This document shows positions 14,003 through 22,442 of a DNA stretch of 37,160 bases, one piece after another (position 1 is the stretch's first letter; each line of letters begins with the position of its first letter). This stretch comes from Candidatus Woesearchaeota archaeon (GTDB taxonomy: Archaea > Nanobdellota > Nanobdellia > Woesearchaeales > GW2011-AR4): assembly GCA_016784105.1 (NCBI GenBank), contig JADHVG010000007.1, positions 1 through 37,160 on the forward strand. Reading direction: 5' to 3'. The position numbers and the translations under genes are program-made. The notes beneath the pieces were generated by a model. The model saw only the letters and a list, made by a program, of their open reading frames with translations. It was not told the DNA's origin and made no database searches.

Positions 14003-14334
14003 CTCTGCTTGGTGAAGCTGTTTTTGAGTGCAAGGATGTTGCTGATTTCGATAAAAAAGTTGATGTTGTCGTCGAGAATCCACCTTTCGGGATTAAAAAA
14101 AAGAACGCAGACAAAGTTTTTTTGGAGAAAGCTTTTTCGCTTTCCGATGTTGTTTATAGCTTCCACATGTCCGAAACCAAAGAGTTTATTGAAAAATTCT
14201 CGTCGAGAAATGGCTTTAAGATAACAGATAGGTGGGATTTTAACTTCCCTCTAAAGGCAACATATTTCTTTCATCGGAAGAAAATTGAAAGAGTTCCGGT
14301 TAGCTGTTTTAGATTTAAGAGAATAAAAGAATAA
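13690..14334 (+). CDS. METTL5-like RNA adenine methyltransferase
   Basis: A 214-aa class I SAM-dependent methyltransferase. Motif I is DLGCGTG (residues 60-66), the acidic motif is IDMDEDAL, and the catalytic NPPF tetrapeptide is at 130-133 (ENPPFGIKKK), typical of N6-adenine methylation. The N-terminal FQDPKVRLEQYPTDPEIAAE is a hallmark of the archaeal/eukaryotic METTL5 family, whose human member methylates 18S rRNA. A target in 16S rRNA is therefore likely. The first ten residues (MMKSESSIRS) come from a copy of the repeated AAAAGTGAGAGTT motif, and four more copies are inside the gene. A start at the second ATG (13693) is equally possible. Confidence 0.88.
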   Translation: MMKSESSIRSKKALEMILSRLKVFQDPKVRLEQYPTDPEIAAEILWNMHMRKDIGKVSVDLGCGTGMLGIGMLLLAKVRVFMIDMDEDALKVAKENLATVESEYTLLGEAVFECKDVADFDKKVDVVVENPPFGIKKKNADKVFLEKAFSLSDVVYSFHMSETKEFIEKFSSRNGFKITDRWDFNFPLKATYFFHRKKIERVPVSCFRFKRIKE

Positions 14335-14409
14335 TTCAGATTAAATTTATTTCCGTCGCTGATCTTACAATATTGTTACACAGACAATACATTTTTGATG
14401 GTTGGTATC

Positions 14410-14817
14410 CTATTTTATAAGTTCTTCAACACAATGATTCATTGTGCTTCCAGTTTCAACAACACTGTCATAGATTAAAACACTTCTTGAAATTGAAGGT
14501 TCTCCGATTAATCTTATTGAAGGATTATTGAAAAAATCGTCAAAAGAGGTTACACCTTCGTCGACATCTCCTTCTGAAACTGATTGAACGTATCTTTGTT
14601 GTGCTTGCTCTACTAATGAGGCATCTTTGTATCCTCCACGTTTTACTAAAGGCCAAAAAGATAATACCTGATACTCTGGCTTGATTAAATTATCATGACC
14701 TCTACTAAAAAACGATCTTTTTCCGCTTCTTTGAACTAAAACTATATCAGTCTCTGCTTGAGAAAGTAAGTGATCTTCTACTGTCATTTCTTCGTCTAGA
14801 ACAGCAATTAAGTTCAT
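14410..14817 (-). CDS. Phosphoribosyltransferase-fold protein, possibly degenerate
   Basis: The ORF track starts at 14835, but TTTTAAA at 14841-14847 is about 27 nt before the ATG at 14817 (MNLIAVLDEEMTVED), which suggests a leaderless start there. The product is about 135 aa. Near the end it has VLIYDSVVETGSTMNHCVEE, which matches the PRPP-binding loop of type I phosphoribosyltransferases (hhhhDDhhxTGxT), with the first acidic residue replaced by Tyr and the second followed by Ser. The protein is shorter than most family members and lacks a clear hood. It may be a small PRTase, a regulator with that fold or a decayed copy. No partner gene is evident. Confidence 0.5.
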   Translation of the reverse strand: MNLIAVLDEEMTVEDHLLSQAETDIVLVQRSGKRSFFSRGHDNLIKPEYQVLSFWPLVKRGGYKDASLVEQAQQRYVQSVSEGDVDEGVTSFDDFFNNPSIRLIGEPSISRSVLIYDSVVETGSTMNHCVEELIK

Positions 14818-14909
14818 ATCAACAGAGAAACTCAAATCTATTTTAAACTATTCTAATTACCCTAATCTCAATCAAAAGGTTTTTAAAACAAGATATATTC
14901 CAGAACAAT

Positions 14910-15185
14910 ATGGAAATTAGCGTTATAGAAGACAAAAAAAGTAAACTAGTTTTTGAAGTGGACGGTATGGGACATACGTTCATGAATGTTCTTAAGAATG
15001 AACTTTGGCAAGACAAAAGCGTTAAAATTTCTACTTACAGTGCTCGACATCCAATTATAAGCAAGCCTAAACTGATTCTGGAAACAGATGGCAAAGATCC
15101 TAGGGAAGCTCTTAAAGCGGCAGTTTCAAGATTGAAGAAAGAATCAGAAAAATTCAAGAAGGGAATTGCTAAAGAAATAAAATAA
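14910..15185 (+). CDS. rpoL: RNA polymerase subunit Rpo11 (L)
   Basis: The 91-aa length is typical of archaeal Rpo11. The conserved core is present: a beta strand (SKLVFEVDGMGHTFMNVLKN), then ELWQDKSVKISTYSARHPII, then PKLILETDGKDPREALKAAV with a long C-terminal helix. Rpo11 pairs with Rpo3 to form the platform on which archaeal RNA polymerase assembles. A TTTTTAAAA element about 28 nt before the ATG suggests leaderless transcription. A hairpin after the gene (15232-15265) or the T run at 15189-15193 may end the transcript. This is one of the clearest archaeal markers in the window. Confidence 0.92.
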   Translation: MEISVIEDKKSKLVFEVDGMGHTFMNVLKNELWQDKSVKISTYSARHPIISKPKLILETDGKDPREALKAAVSRLKKESEKFKKGIAKEIK

Positions 15186-15231
15186 TACTTTTTCTTAATT
15201 TTAGCATATATTTTGTAAATTAGTGTACAGA

Positions 15232-15265
15232 TTTGGTATTCCTTTGTAAGTCTTGTAATGCCAAA
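15232..15265 (+). terminator. Possible hairpin after rpoL
   Basis: TTTGGTATT and AATGCCAAA can pair over 9 bp (one G-U) around a 16-nt loop. It lies between rpoL and the next gene. It may be a terminator or mRNA stabiliser; no T run follows directly. Confidence 0.35.
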
Positions 15266-15330
15266 ATCCTAAGGTTTTAAGCTTTACAGGAAACGAAAAA
15301 GATATAAACACTATAGTGCCTAAAACTACC

Positions 15331-15819
15331 ATGAGTTTTGTCCGAATAAAGAAAATTAACGGTAATGAATACGCTTATTTAGTGGAAAATAAGTGGTACA
15401 AGAACCGCAGCAAAGGAAAGGACAAAGGTCCTAGGCAGAAGGTCTCAAAGTACCTAGGCCGAGTGCACAGCTTTAACAAAACATCAGAACAAAAATTCCA
15501 TGAATACAAAAAAATAGAAGACATGGAACAGTATATAGTGAGTAATACTCAAGATTCTATCATAAAAGATCTAATAAGATGGGAACTAGCTAGGAACAGT
15601 ATAGACACAACCGAATTTAGTGTGAACTTTTCAAGCAAAAAAGTCTTCAAAGGTAAGAAAGAAGTTTCCTTAAGAATGAATGAAGGGTTTTTGAACAGCT
15701 ACACCCTCAGAAGGCTCTTTAACCTAAAAAAAGAAGACAGCTATTATCTAGCAAAAAGCTTTATTGATGCCGGAATAGAAATACCGAAAGAAATCTTTAT
15801 TGGACTTTTTAGCGAATAA
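15331..15819 (+). CDS. Protein with transposase-like N-terminus
   Basis: I choose the ATG at 15331 (MSFVRIKKINGNEYAYLVEN); the ORF track uses a GTG at 15316. A GATATAAAC element around 15300-15308 is the right distance for a leaderless start at 15331. The product is about 162 aa. Its N-terminal 45 residues (VRIKKINGNEYAYLVENKWY, then GPRQKVSKYLGRV) resemble the start of IS1634-type transposases, but there is no DDE catalytic core, no terminal repeat and no sign of decay. It may be a domesticated DNA-binding domain. The C-terminal half is helical and unrecognised. It is convergent with the rhomboid gene, one base apart. Confidence 0.65.
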   Translation: MSFVRIKKINGNEYAYLVENKWYKNRSKGKDKGPRQKVSKYLGRVHSFNKTSEQKFHEYKKIEDMEQYIVSNTQDSIIKDLIRWELARNSIDTTEFSVNFSSKKVFKGKKEVSLRMNEGFLNSYTLRRLFNLKKEDSYYLAKSFIDAGIEIPKEIFIGLFSE

Positions 15820-15820
15820 A

Positions 15821-16435
15821 TCAAAAGCTTTTCTCCCACTCTTTAACTTTTCCTTCATCAATATGAACTTTCTCTTTTTTTGGTTTCTTCTCAGCAAAAT
15901 TTTTCCTATACTTAAACCCTACAAAAATTCCATAAGCCATACCCGCAAGATGTGCTATGTTCGCAGTTCCGGAAGGTGCTAAAATTCCCAATAAATCGCC
16001 TATGCCCCAGATGAATAATGCTACTATCATCGGCATCGGCATCCCATAAACCCACACCATAAGCCTAGGTCTTAACATAGCTAAAGTTCCTATAATACCA
16101 AAAATTGCACCAGAGGCTCCTAAAACTCTTGAATAAAAAGGTATAGAAGCTAAAGAAGCTATTAATCCAGCTATGAAAAATAACTTGAGAAATTTCTTTG
16201 TTCCAATTATATACTCTAAGATAGTTCCGAACAGCGCAAGTCCGAACAAATTATAGAATAAATGCTGGATGTTGCTGTGTAAAAATATAGCAGTTATTAG
16301 TGTCCAAGGCCGGGTAAAGTACAAACTACTATCCAAAATAAAAATATCAGTTATATTATTCAAAATATTCTGCAAGATAAAAATTAAGAAAATAAAGAAT
16401 GAAAGCCATAGTGCTGACCAATAATTATGCCTCAT
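15821..16435 (-). CDS. Rhomboid-family intramembrane serine protease
   Basis: A 204-aa protein with six predicted membrane segments. The rhomboid catalytic pair is visible: Ser109 in GASGAIFG and His162 in NIAHLAGMAYG. The HLFYN motif (58-62) supplies the oxyanion-side residues, and TRPWTLITAIFLHSN is the typical loop L1. The enzyme cleaves transmembrane segments of other proteins within the lipid bilayer; the substrate is unknown. The C-terminus is basic and cytoplasmic. Confidence 0.9.
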   Translation of the reverse strand: MRHNYWSALWLSFFIFLIFILQNILNNITDIFILDSSLYFTRPWTLITAIFLHSNIQHLFYNLFGLALFGTILEYIIGTKKFLKLFFIAGLIASLASIPFYSRVLGASGAIFGIIGTLAMLRPRLMVWVYGMPMPMIVALFIWGIGDLLGILAPSGTANIAHLAGMAYGIFVGFKYRKNFAEKKPKKEKVHIDEGKVKEWEKSF

Positions 16436-16497
16436 CTTTACAATAATGCCCTATTTTATTATAAATTTTTATAAACCATCACTAGATTCTAAGCAGA

Positions 16498-17196
16498 ATG
16501 AGAAACAAAGGACTACATGTCGCTATCATACTAGATGGAAACAGAAGATATGCAAAAAAATTAGGAAAAGAAGCATGGAAAGGACATGAATTCGGAGTCA
16601 AAAAAGTAGAAAAACTTCTGGAATGGTCCAAGGACCTTGGAGTTAGAGAATTAACCTTGTATTCGTTCTCCATGGACAACTTTGATAGACCAGAAATTGA
16701 AAAAAAAGCGCTATTCTCTTTGTTCAAAAAAAACATTAGCAGATTGGAAAAGGATGAAAATCTAAAGAAACACCAAATCAGGGTTAAGTTTATTGGAAAA
16801 CTGGAAAAATTTCCTGAAGACATACAAAAAGAAATGGAAAAAGTAATGGAAATGACAAAAGACAACACTCCCTTCAAACTAAACTTCGCAATGGCATATT
16901 CAAGTAAAGCAGAAATAGTAGATTCTGTGAAAAGAATAATCACTAAAATAAACAATAATGAAATAAAAATTGGAGATGTTAATGAATCTGCTGTTGAAGA
17001 AAACTTATATCTTTCTAGTTCTCCAGACATCTTCATTAGACCAGGAAAAGAAAAAAGGATGAGTGACTTCTTATTATGGCAAAGTGCTTACTCCGAACTA
17101 TTTTTTATAGACAAATTATGGCCTGAATTCGAAAAAGAAGACCTTGCAGCAATAATTGAAGAATTTAAATCAAGAGAAAGACGATTTGGAAGATAA
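16498..17196 (+). CDS. uppS: cis-Prenyltransferase (UppS-like)
   Basis: A 232-aa polyprenyl diphosphate synthase of the cis type. The N-terminal HVAIILDGNRRYAKKLGKEA contains the catalytic Asp13 and the DGNRR signature; LTLYSFSMDNFDRP follows as region III; and PDIFIRPGKEKRMSDFLLWQ then SAYSELFF is the conserved C-terminal region V. It makes the long polyprenyl phosphate (dolichol-type in archaea) that carries sugars for N-glycosylation, consistent with the sequon-rich surface proteins at the left of the window. TATA TTTTTATAAA about 27 nt upstream suggests a leaderless mRNA. Confidence 0.92.
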   Translation: MRNKGLHVAIILDGNRRYAKKLGKEAWKGHEFGVKKVEKLLEWSKDLGVRELTLYSFSMDNFDRPEIEKKALFSLFKKNISRLEKDENLKKHQIRVKFIGKLEKFPEDIQKEMEKVMEMTKDNTPFKLNFAMAYSSKAEIVDSVKRIITKINNNEIKIGDVNESAVEENLYLSSSPDIFIRPGKEKRMSDFLLWQSAYSELFFIDKLWPEFEKEDLAAIIEEFKSRERRFGR

Positions 17197-17247
17197 TAAT
17201 CAAATCCAAAACTATATAAACAATCTTCTTCCCAAAAAATACTGAAA

Positions 17248-18663
17248 ATGGATTCTTATGAGCTATTAAAAAAAGATATTTTGAAAGCTGTTGAACAATT
17301 CCACAAAATACCCAAAGACGAAGTTATAAGGGTAATCAGCCATTTAGATGCGGATGGTATAAGCGCAGCTTCCTTAATCGTAAAACTACTAAATACTGAG
17401 GATAGGAAGTACTCACTCTCAATAGTGCAGCAAATAAAACCAGATACTCTGGCAAATTTAGCAAAAGAACCCTACGATTTCTTTATTTTTACTGATCTAG
17501 GATCCGGAGCACTATCCACAATAGAAAAAGAATTTGCAGGGAAAAAAGTGATTATTCTTGACCATCACGATCCAGAAAAAAAAGGAGTAGAAAGTAAAGA
17601 CATAAGTTTTGTTAACCCCCACAAATTTGGGATAGATGGTGGAAAAGAAGTAGCTGGAGCAGGAATGGCATACCTATTCGCAAGTGCAGCCGATAAGAGA
17701 ATGGAAGAGTTTGCGCACGTAGCGATAATAGGTGCTATGGGAGACATGCAGGAAAAAGGCAGTTTTGAAAGAATCAACAAAGAAATACTTGAAAAAGCAA
17801 TTGAGAAAAAAAAAATAAAAGTTATTAGGGGTCTAAGAATGTTTGGAGCACAAACAAGGCCATTATACAAAATATTGGAGTATACAACTGATCCTTACAT
17901 ACCCGGAGTTTCTGGTTCGGAATCTGGTTCCATACAATTTTTGCAACAAGTAGGAATCAACCCAAAAAATGGAACAGGATGGAAGAAAGTAAAGGATTTA
18001 ACAAAAGAAGAAATGCAGAAGCTGGTTACGGGAGTGATACTAACTAGGTTTAACGAAGAAAACCCTGAAGATGTTCTGGGAAATGTTTACTTGCTTGAAG
18101 AAGAAAATGAAGGAAGTCCTACACGAGATGCAAAAGAATTTGCAACTTTATTAAATGCATGTGGGCGCATGGACAAAGCCTCACTAGGGATAGGAGCCTG
18201 TCTCGGAGATATAAAACTCAAAAAGAAAGCAATAGCCACGATGGGACACTACCGAAAAGAGATAGTAAGCTCATTAAGATGGTATGAAGCAAATGCAGAT
18301 AGCGAACTTATAATTCAAGGAGACAGCTATATGATAATAAATGCACAAGACAGTATAAGGCCTACAATCATAGGAACTTTAGCTTCCATATTATCTAAAT
18401 CAAATAACTTCACCAAACAATTCATAATGTCCCTAGCACAACTAGCAGATGGAACAACAAAAGTATCCTTAAGAATGCAAGGCATACACAAAGATATAGA
18501 CCTAAAAGATCTCATGATGAAAATGACAACCGGAATAGAAGACTGTGAAGCTGGCGGACATGCCAACGCAGCAGGAGCCCTAATGCCAACAGATGTGGAA
18601 CAAAAATTCATAGAAAACGCTAAATTAGTTCTAGCAAAAGCATCAATGGAAGAAATAGTTTAG
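17248..18663 (+). CDS. DHH nuclease, archaeal RecJ/GAN type
   Basis: A 471-aa DHH-DHHA1 phosphoesterase. Motif I is SHLDADG (31-37), motif II is FTDLG, motif III is DHHDPEKK (about 105), and the DHHA1 motif is GGHANAAGA (about 435). The size and arrangement match archaeal RecJ-like proteins, of which the GINS-associated nuclease GAN is the best studied; these remove DNA or RNA 5' ends during replication and repair. It is 51 bp after uppS with its own TATA element (CTATATAAAC). A second, shorter DHH protein is encoded at 30281-31309. Confidence 0.88.
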   Translation: MDSYELLKKDILKAVEQFHKIPKDEVIRVISHLDADGISAASLIVKLLNTEDRKYSLSIVQQIKPDTLANLAKEPYDFFIFTDLGSGALSTIEKEFAGKKVIILDHHDPEKKGVESKDISFVNPHKFGIDGGKEVAGAGMAYLFASAADKRMEEFAHVAIIGAMGDMQEKGSFERINKEILEKAIEKKKIKVIRGLRMFGAQTRPLYKILEYTTDPYIPGVSGSESGSIQFLQQVGINPKNGTGWKKVKDLTKEEMQKLVTGVILTRFNEENPEDVLGNVYLLEEENEGSPTRDAKEFATLLNACGRMDKASLGIGACLGDIKLKKKAIATMGHYRKEIVSSLRWYEANADSELIIQGDSYMIINAQDSIRPTIIGTLASILSKSNNFTKQFIMSLAQLADGTTKVSLRMQGIHKDIDLKDLMMKMTTGIEDCEAGGHANAAGALMPTDVEQKFIENAKLVLAKASMEEIV

Positions 18664-18680
18664 AAAAATAAAAAATAGGA

Positions 18681-18953
18681 TTAATTAAGATTCATTCTTA
18701 TTCCATCAATATGGTCTGCAATCTCAGAACCGTTCTTGGTAAGAGTAAGAAGTTTTAATCTTCCTTGTTTTTCAAAATTAACAAGACCTGATTTCTCCAT
18801 TTCCTGAAGAATTTTAACAACATGAGAATACGTACAGTCAACCGTTTTTGCAAGTGAAGAAGCGTACATGTCTGCTTTTGCGTTTTTCATGTGCACCAGC
18901 ATCATAGCAGGTTTCTCACGAAAAAAGACGTTGAAAATTGCTTTATTATCCAT
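18681..18953 (-). CDS. Winged-helix transcription regulator
   Basis: A 90-aa one-domain winged helix: helices around KPAMMLVHMKNAKADMYASS, recognition helix CTYSHVVKILQEMEKSGLVN, wing KQGRLKLLTLTKNG, then a dimerisation helix. It resembles MarR/ArsR-type archaeal regulators. The promoter region has a TATA element (TTTAAAGG, read on the minus strand as CCTTTAAATAG near 19038-19048) immediately followed by the perfect palindrome GAGTATATACTC, which fits repression of its own promoter. No cysteine or metal site indicates a sensed signal. Confidence 0.82.
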   Translation of the reverse strand: MDNKAIFNVFFREKPAMMLVHMKNAKADMYASSLAKTVDCTYSHVVKILQEMEKSGLVNFEKQGRLKLLTLTKNGSEIADHIDGIRMNLN

Positions 18954-19024
18954 AAAAATTCCCCCAAAATATTAATCCAAAAAATCATATTCTCTCTAAA
19001 GTCCCGATTTTGGAATATACTTTG

Positions 19025-19036
19025 GAGTATATACTC
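19025..19036 (-). promoter_or_regulatory. Palindromic operator candidate
   Basis: GAGTATATACTC is a perfect 12-bp palindrome just downstream of the TATA box for the winged-helix regulator gene (18681-18953). Next to it, TATACT-TTGG-AGTATA forms a second, overlapping inverted repeat. Binding here would block RNA polymerase. Confidence 0.5.
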
Positions 19037-19151
19037 ACTATTTAAAGGTTTCTAAAAAAAATAAAAACCCGTCGGGAAAACAATAAAAATAACACAATAT
19101 AAAAAAAACTTTTCAACAAAACTTATAAAACAAATTACTTTCACTTCTTCA

Positions 19152-21029
19152 ATGCCTGAAAAAATCGATGAAATGCTGTTCCCGCATGACAAAGTAAGAA
19201 AGACCCAAGATTTAGTTATAGATGATGTCCATAACTCACTAAAAGAGAAAAAAAACATACTTTTTCATGCTCCAACAGGAATAGGAAAAACAGTATCTGC
19301 ACTTGCACCAGCTCTAAGTTTTGCAATAAAAAATAATCTAACAATATTCTTCTTGACTTCTCGCCACACTCAACACAAGATAGCAGTTGATACACTTAAA
19401 GCAATAAAGAAAAAGCACGGAAACAATTTTAGCATTGTAGATTTAATCGGGAAAAAATTCATGTGCTTACAAGAAGTTGATGCCCTGTACAATTCTGATT
19501 TTCTAGATTACTGCAAAAGCTTACGGGAAAAGAACGAATGTGAATTCTACGAAAATGTTAGGAAAAAATCAAGGACAGTAACAGTTGAGGCAGAAGTTAA
19601 GCTAAAAGAACTTCAAGACGTTGGGCCGTTGCACGTACAGGAATTGGTTGAGTGCTGTAAAAAACCGAAGATGTGCCCTTACGAGATGGCTTCATTAATG
19701 TCCAAAAATGCTTCTGTTATAATTGCTGATTACAATTACATATTTAACTCTCCAATAAGAGAAAGCTTGCTTGCCCGTGCAGACAAGAAACTGGAAGAGT
19801 GCATAATAATAGTAGATGAAGGCCACAACCTTCCTGGAAGAGCAAGAGACATGCTAACAGCAAAGCTTTCCACGTTCATGATAGAACGAGCGATAAAAGA
19901 ATTAAACAAGTTCAAATTCTTCGATGCACTCGTAAAAGTAAAAAAACTTCAAGACATATTTGAAGAACTTTCATCAAATCTCAACTTTAACACAGAAGAA
20001 AAACTGATAAGGAAATATGAGTTAATGGACAGAATAAATGAAGAAATGAAATACGACGAGTTAATATCAGACCTAACATTCATAGGAGATGACATCAAAG
20101 AAAAACAAAAACAAAGCTATGTATCATCAATAGCAAAGTTTCTGGAAGTTTGGATAGGAGATGATAACGGGTTTGCGAGAATCTTAAGCAAGAGTGAAGA
20201 TAAGGACATAATAACACTAAACTACCAATGCCTAGACCCTTCTCTGTTAACAAGAGATGTTATTGATAAATCTTACTCAACAATCCTGATGTCTGGTACC
20301 TTGACACCAACCCACATGTATGCAGACATTTTAGGATTTTCAAATACTTTAGAAAAAGAATACGGAAATCCATTTCCAAAAGAAAACAGGTTGAGTTTGA
20401 TAATACCCGAAACAACAACAAAATATTCCAGAAGAAGTGAATCAGAGTATAAGAAAATAGCAGAAACTTGCAATAGAATTGTAAACAAGGTACCCGGAAA
20501 TGTTGCTTTGTTTTTTCCAAGCTACTTTTTGCGCGATAGAGTGTATAAGTACTTCTACGAAATATGTAAAAAAGAAAAAATTCTGGAAAAGCAAGCATTG
20601 AGCAATAAAGAAAAGCACGACATGCTGGAAAGATTCAAAAGCCACAAAGATGAAGGAGCAGTATTACTGGCTGCATCCGCAGGAAGTTTCGGGGAAGGTA
20701 TAGACTTACCGGGAGACTTCCTAAAAGCAGTGGTCATAATCGGATTACCACTAGAAAAACCAAACCTGGAAACCAAAGAACTAATAGATTACTACCAGGA
20801 AAAATACGGAAAAGGAATGGAATATGGGTACATCTTCCCAGCTATCACCAAATGTTTGCAAAATGCCGGAAGATGTATACGCTCAGAAAACGACAAAGGA
20901 GTAATTGTGTTATTAGACGAAAGATTTGCATGGAAAAACTACTATGATTGTTTTCCGGAAAACATGAACTTTAAAATAAGCAAAGTTTACGAAGAAAGAA
21001 TAGAAAGGTTTTTTGGAAACAGCTTATAA
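19152..21029 (+). CDS. XPD/Rad3-like superfamily 2 DNA helicase
   Basis: A 625-aa helicase of the DEAD_2 group. Walker A is HAPTGIGKTVS (39-49); Walker B is IIIVDEGHN (about 219-227). Cysteines between them (KFMCLQE, LDYCKSL, ECCKKPKMCPYE) suit the iron-sulfur cluster that XPD uses to open duplex DNA 5' to 3'. C-terminal motifs include MSGTLTP, AASAGSFGEGIDLPG (motif V) and QNAGRCIRS (motif VI). The length is typical of archaeal XPD. It probably acts in DNA repair or at stalled forks. TATA TTATAAAAC about 27 nt before the ATG suggests a leaderless mRNA. Its 3' end overlaps the convergent GCS2 gene by 6 bp. Confidence 0.9.
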   Translation: MPEKIDEMLFPHDKVRKTQDLVIDDVHNSLKEKKNILFHAPTGIGKTVSALAPALSFAIKNNLTIFFLTSRHTQHKIAVDTLKAIKKKHGNNFSIVDLIGKKFMCLQEVDALYNSDFLDYCKSLREKNECEFYENVRKKSRTVTVEAEVKLKELQDVGPLHVQELVECCKKPKMCPYEMASLMSKNASVIIADYNYIFNSPIRESLLARADKKLEECIIIVDEGHNLPGRARDMLTAKLSTFMIERAIKELNKFKFFDALVKVKKLQDIFEELSSNLNFNTEEKLIRKYELMDRINEEMKYDELISDLTFIGDDIKEKQKQSYVSSIAKFLEVWIGDDNGFARILSKSEDKDIITLNYQCLDPSLLTRDVIDKSYSTILMSGTLTPTHMYADILGFSNTLEKEYGNPFPKENRLSLIIPETTTKYSRRSESEYKKIAETCNRIVNKVPGNVALFFPSYFLRDRVYKYFYEICKKEKILEKQALSNKEKHDMLERFKSHKDEGAVLLAASAGSFGEGIDLPGDFLKAVVIIGLPLEKPNLETKELIDYYQEKYGKGMEYGYIFPAITKCLQNAGRCIRSENDKGVIVLLDERFAWKNYYDCFPENMNFKISKVYEERIERFFGNSL

Positions 21030-22367
21030 CTTCTTAATCAATTGTTTAGTCATTATTATTTCTTTAAACAAATCTTTAGAATGTTTTAAAGCTAGTTCTG
21101 CTGCCTGCTTGTTTGGAATGTTTTTGGAAAATCCCATCTTTTTTGCATCATTCAAGATTTCATCAGAAACCGTCCTTTTGTTCTTGAGCATTTTTTCCAA
21201 CGGCTCTATTAAAGGCAAACGCTCTTTAGGAACACACTGCTTTCCCAGTTTAAGAAGACCCCTACAATAATTTAAAACATCATTGTTACTTAGGCCTTCA
21301 TACGCAGCCCTAGGTTGCAGTTCAAAACGTACATGAGTGTGAGGAGGAATGTAAATTATATTACCTTCTTTCTTGAACGGTTCAGTTAAACCAATATCTG
21401 AAGGAAGTATCTGCACAAAATTTTCCTGAACGTCCCTTGTTATGTACTCAATCAATGTAGCAACAGCAATTATGATGCGGGGATGATTAACATCCATGCC
21501 TCGCTGTTCTAGTGTACCATGCGAAGAAATCTTAACAGGATTCCAAGTTGTATCTAAAATAGAACCGTGCTTCATAAAAGCTTTCAAGCTAATGTTCACT
21601 TTCTTAAGAATATCGTTCCAGCTATCAAACCTATGATTTATAATTTGCAATAAATCTGTTCCAGTAACCTTGTAAGGCTGCAACATACCAAAATCTTGAT
21701 GATTAGTGTACAAACCGGCAGGATACTTCAAGACATCTCCCCCCCTATACACAATAACCCTTGAATCCTTTCCCAAAAAATTTCCCTGATAAAACGGAGA
21801 ACTTTGAGCAAAAGTTGTTAGAGCTGGATCCATCGCAATAAAAAGGTTGTAAGTATTAACCATACTCTGTTTGTTTTTAGAATTCACAAGATGCTTGATA
21901 ACTTTTTTAGTGTAATCAAAGACACCCCACGGCAGCGAGTAATGACAATGTAAACCCAGACATCTTGCCGCTATGGAAAAACGGTTTTTTCCAAAAATTT
22001 GTTCCTTCATCTTATAACCCTTTTCTCTTGAGAACTCCGGAGAAAAAGTACCAGGATAGGTTCCATAAGGATACAAAACAATCCCTTCCTTTTCAGCACT
22101 ATGCAAAACAGACTCAAAATCATCCATAGCCTTAAACAGGATATCAGGAATATTATTGTGCGGAAAAGTCTTAATCTCAATCATATTCTTTCCGCATTCC
22201 TTCACAATATCTATACTTGGAGAAGCAGCCTTAACACGCTTAATGAGTTTCTCACCAGCATTAGTCATCCTGCCCTCTTCATCTAAAGTAAAGAGCTCAA
22301 ATTCCATTCCGAATTTCATGCCTTTCCGGATGGCTTCTTGTTTTGCATTAGTTTTTTTAGCTGCCAT
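21024..22367 (-). CDS. GCS2-type carboxylate-amine ligase
   Basis: I start at the ATG at 22367 (MAAKKTNAKQEA); the ORF track uses a TTG two codons earlier. The roughly 447-aa protein has the glutamate-cysteine ligase type 2 fold: GMKFGMEFELFTLDEEGRM binds metal and glutamate, and MIEIKTFP, LGLHCHYSLPWG and HTHVRFELQPRAAYEG are further active-site segments. Members join glutamate to an amine such as cysteine using ATP. It lies 75 bp after an N-formylglutamate amidohydrolase-like gene on the same strand, and this pairing suggests a small amide-bond pathway rather than glutathione synthesis, since no gshB is seen. The product is unknown. Confidence 0.82.
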   Translation of the reverse strand: MAAKKTNAKQEAIRKGMKFGMEFELFTLDEEGRMTNAGEKLIKRVKAASPSIDIVKECGKNMIEIKTFPHNNIPDILFKAMDDFESVLHSAEKEGIVLYPYGTYPGTFSPEFSREKGYKMKEQIFGKNRFSIAARCLGLHCHYSLPWGVFDYTKKVIKHLVNSKNKQSMVNTYNLFIAMDPALTTFAQSSPFYQGNFLGKDSRVIVYRGGDVLKYPAGLYTNHQDFGMLQPYKVTGTDLLQIINHRFDSWNDILKKVNISLKAFMKHGSILDTTWNPVKISSHGTLEQRGMDVNHPRIIIAVATLIEYITRDVQENFVQILPSDIGLTEPFKKEGNIIYIPPHTHVRFELQPRAAYEGLSNNDVLNYCRGLLKLGKQCVPKERLPLIEPLEKMLKNKRTVSDEILNDAKKMGFSKNIPNKQAAELALKHSKDLFKEIIMTKQLIKKL

Positions 22368-22442
22368 ATTCAAAAAAATTTATGATAAAAAAAAAAGATA
22401 TTACCCCTAAAAATAGCTATATTTTGCTATTTAAAAAAGTAG

